Assembly (NCBI GenBank): GCA_041170785.1
Contig: JBEDND010000063.1
Coordinates: 1 to 11,062, forward strand
Reading direction: 5' to 3'
DNA: 11,062 bases
Source: REEB481 sp041170785
GTDB lineage: Bacteria; Bacteroidota; Bacteroidia; NS11-12g; UBA955
In this document: positions 1 to 6,104 of the stretch, piece after piece
Numbering within the stretch: position 1 is the stretch's first letter
Layout of the letters: every line of letters starts with the position of its first letter
Notes under the pieces: model-generated
What the model saw: only the letters and a program-made list of their open reading frames with translations
Databases searched by the model: none
What the model was told of the DNA's origin: nothing
Position numbers and translations under genes: made by a program

Positions 1-170
1 CCCCGCATGATGGGTTCATGCCAGTAAATGGCGTTGTCCTCATCGCTGTGCGCCATGGGGAAAATGCCCTTGGTATAGGCATACAGCACCATATTGGGAT
101 CCAGAATATCCACGGATTTTCGGAAGGTCCGCGAAAATATGTGCAGAAGGCTGTTTTTTTGCGGCTTCAT
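1..170 (-). CDS. aat: Leucyl/phenylalanyl-tRNA--protein transferase, N-terminal part (runs off left edge)
   Basis: Reading the minus strand from the ATG at 170 gives 56 open residues that continue past the window edge. Seen: DPNMVLYAYTKGIFPMA (residues about 25-41), then an acidic stretch and IYWHEPIMRG. Established: the N-terminal region of Aat has the pattern (D)P-x-x-L-x-x-AY-x-x-G-x-FPM followed by I-x-W-(Y/W)-x-P-x-x-R. Aat transfers Leu or Phe from aminoacyl-tRNA to proteins with N-terminal Arg or Lys, creating N-degrons for ClpS/ClpAP. The start at 170 gives about 24 residues before the conserved DPN. The frame is also open further upstream, so the exact start is not certain. The chosen start codon overlaps that of divergent trmB. 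The catalytic GNAT-like domain lies outside the window, so intactness cannot be judged. Confidence 0.83.
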   Translation of the reverse strand, partial: MKPQKNSLLHIFSRTFRKSVDILDPNMVLYAYTKGIFPMAHSDEDNAIYWHEPIMR

Positions 171-804
171 GAGCAAAGCCAAGCTGCAGAAATTCGCTGA
201 ATTTGATGCCTTCCCGAATACCTTCGACGCTCAATGCACGTTGAAGGGACAGTGGAGCAGCCATTTTCAAAACCAACATCCGCTGGTATTGGAACTGGCT
301 TGCGGCAAGGCAGATTACTGCATCGGTTTGGCGCGGCTGCATCCGGATAAGAACTACATAGGGGTGGATGTAAAAGGCGCCCGACTGTGGCGCGGTGCCA
401 AAACCGCCCTCGAGGAGCAACTGATTCACTGTGCCTTCTTGCGTATTCAGATTGATCACCTTGAAGATTATTTCGCTCCGGGGGAAGTGTATGAAATCTG
501 GATCACCTTCGCTGATCCGCAGCCGGGTAAGCCGCGCAAGCGACTCACGCATCCCATCTTCCTGGAACGCTACCGCAAGGTGCTGAAGCCGGGCGGCCTC
601 ATCCATCTGAAAACCGATAGCGAACTGCTGTTTGAATCAACCCTGGAGTTTTTGGAGGAACTGAAGATACAGCCGGAACGGATTGTGCGCGATGTGTATG
701 CCCAAGGTACTCCGGAGCCGGAACTGGCCATCCAAACCTATTACGAGCGCATGTGGCTGGCTGAAGGCCGAACCATCCGCTACCTGAACTTCAGACTTCC
801 CTAA
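169..804 (+). CDS. trmB: tRNA (guanine-N7-)-methyltransferase TrmB
   Basis: A 211-residue class I SAM-dependent methyltransferase that forms m7G at position 46 in the variable loop of tRNAs (established for the family). Seen: the SAM-binding motif I LELACGKADY at 41-50, the second-strand motif GVDVKGARLWRGAK at 65-78, and the family signature WITFADPQPGKPRKRLTHP at 111-129 (usual form FPDPWxKxRHxKRRL). Further on are FLERYRKVLKPGG at 131-143, LKTDSELLFES at 147-157 and QTYYE near 189-193. The start MSKAKLQKF at 169 matches the usual short N-terminus of Bacteroidota TrmB. An in-frame ATG at 136 and the open frame back to 94 would only add unconserved residues that are antisense to aat. No clear Shine-Dalgarno is visible. 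The 3' end overlaps the convergent TrpF-like gene by 14 bases. The length is normal and no key motif is lost. Confidence 0.95.
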   Translation: MSKAKLQKFAEFDAFPNTFDAQCTLKGQWSSHFQNQHPLVLELACGKADYCIGLARLHPDKNYIGVDVKGARLWRGAKTALEEQLIHCAFLRIQIDHLEDYFAPGEVYEIWITFADPQPGKPRKRLTHPIFLERYRKVLKPGGLIHLKTDSELLFESTLEFLEELKIQPERIVRDVYAQGTPEPELAIQTYYERMWLAEGRTIRYLNFRLP

Positions 805-1348
805 ATGGTTCCAACACGTCCATCCAGGAATCCCAGAGGCTGAAGTCGGCCATGCCGGGCGCCTCTTCACCCATACCGTCAATACTCACCGCATAAGGCC
901 GCGAGACTTCAAGCCATTCCATTTGACTTGGGTCGGCCTGGGTGATGTTTACCATCCACATCGTTTCCGCAGGGTATTCGTTTTTGTATTGAAGGTATTC
1001 CGCCACGCTTGATGCATGAAGGATGCTGTGGGGAGAAGTCGCTTGGATGCCGGGTTTAAACGGAAGTATCCAGGGGAGGTGCAGTTCCTGTTCGGGAGTG
1101 CATTCCACGGCTTCCATACCCAAAACGCTGATGCTGTCCAGGATGTTGTCGCGGGTCGTCCCTTCAGGAAATTCTCCCGTACATAAAGGGCCGTTGATCC
1201 AGGCGATGATGCCTTGAATCTGAGCAGCGGCCAGCGCTTCAGGGTGTGCGGCATCCATGCGGAAGCCGGTGAAATCAGCCAGAACGGCGGCAGCATATCG
1301 CGCTTCTGATAAGGAGCGGATGCTGTTGAACTTTAGCTTTAGGGTCAT
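791..1348 (-). CDS. TrpF-like (phosphoribosylanthranilate isomerase family) protein lacking the catalytic Cys
   Basis: A 185-residue protein with no signal peptide or membrane segment, so probably cytoplasmic. Seen: LKFNSIRSLSEARYAA at 5-20 aligns with the TrpF first strand and helix (usual form VKICGITSLEDA..A), and DFTGFRMD at 25-32 with the second strand (ADALGFVF). CTGEFPEGT near 56-64 fits the third strand (VGVF), and AVSIDGMGEEAPGMADFSLWD at 153-173 fits the C-terminal strand and phosphate loop (LLDs...GGTG..FdW). Established: TrpF isomerises N-(5'-phosphoribosyl)anthranilate using a Cys general base in KICG and an Asp general acid. Here the Cys position is Asn8, the next Gly is Ser9, and the GGTG phosphate loop is not kept. 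It is slightly shorter than TrpF (about 200 residues). Inference: it is probably not a working tryptophan enzyme, and no trp genes are near. It lies 8 bases behind the giant surface-protein gene on the same strand, so the two may be co-transcribed. The link to TrpF is by pattern only. Confidence 0.7.
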   Translation of the reverse strand: MTLKLKFNSIRSLSEARYAAAVLADFTGFRMDAAHPEALAAAQIQGIIAWINGPLCTGEFPEGTTRDNILDSISVLGMEAVECTPEQELHLPWILPFKPGIQATSPHSILHASSVAEYLQYKNEYPAETMWMVNITQADPSQMEWLEVSRPYAVSIDGMGEEAPGMADFSLWDSWMDVLEPFREV

Positions 1349-1356
1349 CTTACTGC

Positions 1357-4300
1357 TCAGCGCAGCAAAGTTACCGTTCCGGGGAATTTGTACACCTTTC
1401 CATCCGCGCTGCTCACTTCAATCACATAAGCATACACATCCTGCTGCACGGAGACGCCCTTGTAGGTGCCATCCCAGCCGGCTGTGGCATTGGTGGTTTC
1501 GTACAACTTTTCGCCCCAGCGGTTGAAGATGGTCATACGGAAGCTTGCAAAGTTCTGCACCAGCGGGATGAAGGTATTGTTGCCATTCGGTCCGGCCTGG
1601 TCGGGCGTGAATGCGTTCGGGATGAATACGATGATATCCGGTCCAACCTTCACCGGGCGCATCATGGTATCTGCACATCCTTTGTCGGAAACCACGATCA
1701 GGGTTACGTTGTAGATGGCCGTATCTTTTCCATACGCATAATTGGGGTCGCGTTTGGTGCTGGAATCTTTTCCGGTTCCGGCGCCAAAGTTCCAGTAATG
1801 CTTCAGGATGCTGTTGCCGGCGATGCTGCTTTTGGTGAAGAATTGGAATTTAGGCAGCGCAATGGTGGTGTAATAGCTTGGATCGGAGGTAAAATCAGCT
1901 GTGGGAACCGGCCATACATCTACATAAGCAGGCTTCGACACGGTAGTGCTGCACGGACCTGCGGTATTTACCATGATCAGCCGGACATCATACTTGCCCC
2001 AGTTTGGATATTGAATTCCCTGCGGGTTGGCGTCCGCAGCGTTGCCTCCATTGCCGAAATCCCAGCTGTAGCTGAGCTGAGCAGCGGGAATATTGTTGCT
2101 CAAGGTGCTGCTGAAGTTTACGGTATGAGGTTCACAAGCTTCCAGTAGGTCGCCGCTGAAGTCGAATTGGGGATAGGCATGGATGAACAGCTGTATGCTG
2201 TCGGCCACAGCAGGGCAAACATTCCCTGCCGGAGCCACATTGCGCACCTGCAGCCATACGCTGCCACTGGCTTTATCATTGGTGCCGGGTGTGTAGCTGC
2301 TGCTGGTATCCTGCGCGCTGAAGCTGCCATCGCCACGGCTTGTCCATTGCACGCCGGGAGACCATTGCAGCCTGCTGTTCAGGTTTAGTGTCTGGTCGTC
2401 GCATATTTTGGAAGGATCCGGGGTGAGGATGTTGAGGGAAGGTTGGCTCTGCACGAGGATGTCGAAGCTGTCCTTCATCTTACAGCCAAAGGGATCGATA
2501 TAGGTATAAACCAGGGAATAAGGACCTTCCACCGTGGCTATTTGATCGCTGCCCGGGGTGAATACGCTATTGCCGCTGCCGCTCAGTCGCTTACCGCTCC
2601 AGCTTCCGCTGCCGCCCACAGGACTTACAAATGTGGGAGCTAGGTTGATGGCAGGATCCGTGCTGCACACCTTCATATCGGCGGGCATGGTCACCTTGGG
2701 CAGAGGCTTCACCACCAGCACCCCGCTGTCGGCGGTGAAACAGCCGGAGGCATCATGCACATAGCGGAATTCCCAGTCGCCATCACCATTGGCCGGAATG
2801 AACAGGTGGTTTTTCAAAACCGCGCCAATCAGCTTGGGATCTGAGCGATCGCCATCTTTGCTCACCGCATTCCAGCGGCCATCCGGCGGATTGGACATGC
2901 CATTCAGGGTCACGTAGTCGTTCAGGTCGATGGTGTCATCGTCAAAACAAAAGGTTGGGAAGGGTTGAACCTTCACCTTTGGTTCTGGAATCACCTTCAC
3001 GGCAGATGTATCGCGGGTGAAGCATCCGCTGATGGGATCCTGGATGAAGAAGGCCATCTCGTAATCGCCCGAGTAATAGTCTTCTGTAGGATCGCCAAAG
3101 CAGAATTCCCAGTTTGCAGGCAGACCGGAACCTTGGTTCTTGTCTTTAATCAGGCTGCCGGTAGGGACTCCTGAAGGAGCTTTCAGCACCGTCCAGTTGT
3201 ACATGGCACCTGTTTTAACCCGTGGCAGGATGATGGATGAATCCATCAGCGCACAGCCTATATCCTGACACCAGATGCGGTCTCTGAGTTGAACAATGGG
3301 ATTTCCCTGGATGACTACCGTGAAGCTGTCTTTGTTGTAGCAGCCTGTTTTAGGATCGGTATATTCACAAATGATGACATCCGATTTATTGGTGCCGCCC
3401 TGCAAGCTTGAATTGCTGATTTTGCTGGTGCGGTAGAAATAGCTGTTGCCAACCTGTTCTATCATGCCAGGCGTGGTGCGGCAAGAGTATATTACGGCAT
3501 TGCCGAATTTGGTGAACAAACCCGATTCCAGGCCAAGGTTCAGATCACCGTAATCGTAACAGCGTTTGGGTACGGTGGTTTTCAGGTCGGGCAGCGGTTT
3601 CACCTTCAGACAAATGGTGTCGCGGTCTTCGCAGGTATGGCCAACTTCGGTGATGTTCAGATAAACTTCATAGCACTGATCCACTTTTGGTGAAACCTTA
3701 TAGGTGGCTTTAGTGCCCATGGCCTGGCTGTTCGCCAGATTGGTCCAAAGGAAGTTGGGGGTCAGCCATCCGGGTTTAGCTGTGGCTGTGATGGCCACAG
3801 AATCGCGCAGGCAGAAACTGAAGTCTTTGCCGGCATCGGCAATCACGGTGTCATTCACAAAAAGATCTGCGGTGTCGCGACCAATACAGTTCCATACGGT
3901 TTCCTGGACTTCTACCCAATATTTATCCTTCTTGTGTACGGTGATGATTTGCGTGGTATCGTTGGTGGGAAACCAGCGATAGCGCATGGTATCGGCATGT
4001 CCGGCGTCGAAGGTGGTGCGTTCATAGGTGCAGATGCGCTGATCCGGGCCAAGGCCCACGATGGGCAGCACCTTCATCAGGATGTGCACTGTATCTGTGG
4101 CAATGCAACCGTTGTTGTCGATGAGGCGCAGGGCAATAGAAGTATCTTGGGTAACAACAGCATCGTAAAATGTATTTGTGTCTGCCGCGTCATGGTCATG
4201 AGGACGGGCCCAACGGTAGTTATAAGGACTTACGCCATTTACAATGATCGGGCTGAGTCTGTATGAGCTTCCGTAGCAAATAAACGTATCCTTGCCAAGG

Positions 4301-5877
4301 TCGATGGCCAATACGGGTGGGATGATGACCGTATCTGAATAAAATGTCGCGCAGTTGGTCAGCGCGCTGTTGATCATGTGGCTGATGATGTATTTACCAC
4401 CCTTCTTAAACTGGAAGGTATCGGTTTGTTTGTTGTTGCTCAGGTAAATCGGGTTTTTACCGGTGCTGTCCAAAATTTGCCAGCGATACACAGGCTTTCC
4501 TTTGAAGTTGAGCGCAGGCGTGCTGTGCATGCGCAGTCTTCCGCAGATGAGTTTGGTATAAGTGCGGGTAGCCACGCTGCGCGGCTTCACTTTCACACGG
4601 AAGGAGCGGATGGCTGTACCCGGGGTAGGGCAATTGTCGTCACGGGCAATGGCCGTGAAAGAATACAAAAGGTCGCTGGCCTGACCATCTTTGGGCGTCC
4701 AGCAGAATTTACCCTTTTTTTCGCGGGCTTTGGGATCCACAATGGTGAACGTGGCACCGGGAATGCCTCGGTTCCAGGTGAGTGTAACCGTATCTGGTTT
4801 AGACTGATGCGGGGTAAATTGAACATCTTTGGTGACGACTTCGAAACACAATTGTTCACCCTCACAGACCTCATAGCTGTAGGGACCTGCAATTTCCGGC
4901 GGGTTGTTCGGCCCGCAGTTGGTCGCTATGAACTGCATGTCCCTTCGCGTGATGCCAATGATTTGCATCTTCCCGTTCTTATCTCGTCGCCATTCTTTGA
5001 TTTCCATCACAATGATGCCGGTCCAGGGGCAATTGCCTCCCGGGGTGAAAATCAAATCACCGGTAATGGAATCGCAATACATGCCTATGGGCGGTTTGGC
5101 GTTCGGGTTGGTGGAAGATTTACCAGTTGGGCCTTTGTACACCGGAACAGGATCGGCAGGCGTTAAAGGCGAGTTGTATGAAGCGAGGTTTCCCTGTGAA
5201 CGGTAAGAGCCGGCAAGCGAGAACGATAATGAATCGCGGTCGGTGCTGTCCAGTGCGCCGTTGTTAAACTGATAAGGCTGGTTGCAGCAAATGATGGCTA
5301 CCGGGTCGTTGGTAAGCACTGGCGAATTGTTGCAAGGGGCGCGGCAGGCGTTGATGTCGCACCAGGTATAAAATGTATTTCCGGATTGTCCTGTGGTGAT
5401 GCCCACACTGCGCACGTACAGCAGCATGGAAATGGTGAATTCGCAACAGCCTGCTTTCATGGCTGCGCGCAGGTCTAAAGTGCCTTTGAAGGTATGTTTT
5501 TCAATGCCGTACGGGTAAGAACTTCCGCATGGCTGCGCGCAGCGGCTGCGCTCCTTTGAACAGGTTTTGGTGATGTCCACGATGCTGGTGCGCGTCATGG
5601 CCAGGGTAAATGAGGTATTGCAGCTGGTGCCTTTACCGGTAACCGTAACCGCTGTTGGCGCTGTAAGGTTGCTGTTGCAGTTTTCGCTGGTGCCGCACTT
5701 CGGACTTTGCCCCAGTACATAACAGCCATTGCAGTCGCGGTAAAAGTTGTAAATCACCTCAAAGACGCTGTCGCGAATGCAGCGATAAGTGATGTCCGAA
5801 CCCACAATGTGGTCGGCGCGAAGGGTTCCGACAGCAGATGCTGCCAATAGTAAAAAAGCGGTTATTCTGGCCTTCAT
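1357..5877 (-). CDS. Giant secreted PKD/Ig-like protein with T9SS type B (gliding motility-associated) C-terminal domain
   Basis: A 1506-residue surface or secreted protein. A signal peptide (residues 1-21) has a Lys/Arg start, the hydrophobic run AFLLLAASAVG and likely cleavage after LRA. The mature N-terminus, DHIVGSDITYRC with FYRDCNGC at 45-52, matches the HIxGG(D/E)xxYxC...YRDC region common to large Bacteroidota surface proteins. It is Cys-rich, with CC pairs at 144-145 and 197-198. A cadherin/HYR-like domain (about 325-433) follows. Next come Ig-like modules with LGKDTFIC (527), LGPDQRIC (609) and DAGKDFSFC (681), then at least four modules ending in D-x-x-GC-x-x-D (839-1141). Two PKD domains (YSWDFGNGG at 1270, YWNFGAGTG at 1361) precede the type B sorting domain (1415-1506: FIPNAFTP, FNRWGEKLYET, GWDGTYKG, and a final FPGTVTLLR). 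The start MKARITAF is chosen because it opens the signal peptide and has AGGA just upstream. The upstream frame to 5943 lacks one. Role inferred: adhesion or matrix. No PorP/SprF-like partner is adjacent. Confidence 0.93.
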   Translation of the reverse strand: MKARITAFLLLAASAVGTLRADHIVGSDITYRCIRDSVFEVIYNFYRDCNGCYVLGQSPKCGTSENCNSNLTAPTAVTVTGKGTSCNTSFTLAMTRTSIVDITKTCSKERSRCAQPCGSSYPYGIEKHTFKGTLDLRAAMKAGCCEFTISMLLYVRSVGITTGQSGNTFYTWCDINACRAPCNNSPVLTNDPVAIICCNQPYQFNNGALDSTDRDSLSFSLAGSYRSQGNLASYNSPLTPADPVPVYKGPTGKSSTNPNAKPPIGMYCDSITGDLIFTPGGNCPWTGIIVMEIKEWRRDKNGKMQIIGITRRDMQFIATNCGPNNPPEIAGPYSYEVCEGEQLCFEVVTKDVQFTPHQSKPDTVTLTWNRGIPGATFTIVDPKAREKKGKFCWTPKDGQASDLLYSFTAIARDDNCPTPGTAIRSFRVKVKPRSVATRTYTKLICGRLRMHSTPALNFKGKPVYRWQILDSTGKNPIYLSNNKQTDTFQFKKGGKYIISHMINSALTNCATFYSDTVIIPPVLAIDLGKDTFICYGSSYRLSPIIVNGVSPYNYRWARPHDHDAADTNTFYDAVVTQDTSIALRLIDNNGCIATDTVHILMKVLPIVGLGPDQRICTYERTTFDAGHADTMRYRWFPTNDTTQIITVHKKDKYWVEVQETVWNCIGRDTADLFVNDTVIADAGKDFSFCLRDSVAITATAKPGWLTPNFLWTNLANSQAMGTKATYKVSPKVDQCYEVYLNITEVGHTCEDRDTICLKVKPLPDLKTTVPKRCYDYGDLNLGLESGLFTKFGNAVIYSCRTTPGMIEQVGNSYFYRTSKISNSSLQGGTNKSDVIICEYTDPKTGCYNKDSFTVVIQGNPIVQLRDRIWCQDIGCALMDSSIILPRVKTGAMYNWTVLKAPSGVPTGSLIKDKNQGSGLPANWEFCFGDPTEDYYSGDYEMAFFIQDPISGCFTRDTSAVKVIPEPKVKVQPFPTFCFDDDTIDLNDYVTLNGMSNPPDGRWNAVSKDGDRSDPKLIGAVLKNHLFIPANGDGDWEFRYVHDASGCFTADSGVLVVKPLPKVTMPADMKVCSTDPAINLAPTFVSPVGGSGSWSGKRLSGSGNSVFTPGSDQIATVEGPYSLVYTYIDPFGCKMKDSFDILVQSQPSLNILTPDPSKICDDQTLNLNSRLQWSPGVQWTSRGDGSFSAQDTSSSYTPGTNDKASGSVWLQVRNVAPAGNVCPAVADSIQLFIHAYPQFDFSGDLLEACEPHTVNFSSTLSNNIPAAQLSYSWDFGNGGNAADANPQGIQYPNWGKYDVRLIMVNTAGPCSTTVSKPAYVDVWPVPTADFTSDPSYYTTIALPKFQFFTKSSIAGNSILKHYWNFGAGTGKDSSTKRDPNYAYGKDTAIYNVTLIVVSDKGCADTMMRPVKVGPDIIVFIPNAFTPDQAGPNGNNTFIPLVQNFASFRMTIFNRWGEKLYETTNATAGWDGTYKGVSVQQDVYAYVIEVSSADGKVYKFPGTVTLLR

Positions 5878-6104
5878 GACTTCCTGTTCAGGATTTAGAC
5901 ATTGATGATATGTGAAACGTTGCCCGGGGCACGGGATGTTCAAAAATAATCAAATTCGGCGAGCATATACTTCTACACGTCAAAAGCCTGCTTCATCCAA
6001 AACAATGAGCGATTGGTCGGGGCCGCATGCAGTCCTTGCCAGAGGCTCTTTCAGTACCATGATGCCGCTCCTGCCTTTTTACCGTAAAATTGCAACTCCT
6101 TTCG
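5878..6104. other. Divergent intergenic spacer between the surface-protein and E1 genes
   Basis: This 227-base gap holds the promoters and leaders of both flanking genes. The minus-strand side has the TATTTTTG box and, in the presumed leader, a small palindrome (TGCCC-C-GGGCA on the minus strand, about 5923-5933). The plus-strand side has only an imperfect box, TAAAATTG at 6085-6092 (one mismatch to TAnnTTTG), which would give an almost leaderless start for the E1 gene. I see no RNA gene, riboswitch or clear operator. Confidence 0.5.
5941..5948 (-). promoter_or_regulatory. Candidate Bacteroidota -7 promoter box for the giant surface-protein gene
   Basis: On the minus strand this reads TATTTTTG, a full match to the Bacteroidota -7 consensus TAnnTTTG. 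Transcription starting a few bases downstream would give a leader of about 55-60 nt before the ATG at 5877. No TTG -33 element is seen at the usual 17-23 base spacing, and an 8-base motif in AT-rich DNA can occur by chance. Confidence 0.4.

Noticed and set aside
40..606. A 188-codon minus-strand frame spanning aat and trmB
   Set aside because: It is in a different frame from the recognised Aat N-terminus and antisense to conserved TrmB motifs.
4378..5166. A 262-codon open frame on the plus strand, antisense to the giant surface-protein gene
   Set aside because: It has no family motif or start signal. The minus-strand protein is continuous with coherent domains across the region.
5878..5943. 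An extended start (22 extra residues) for the giant surface protein
   Set aside because: The extension places Cys- and Pro-containing sequence before a classic signal peptide, and the inner ATG has an AGGA site just upstream.
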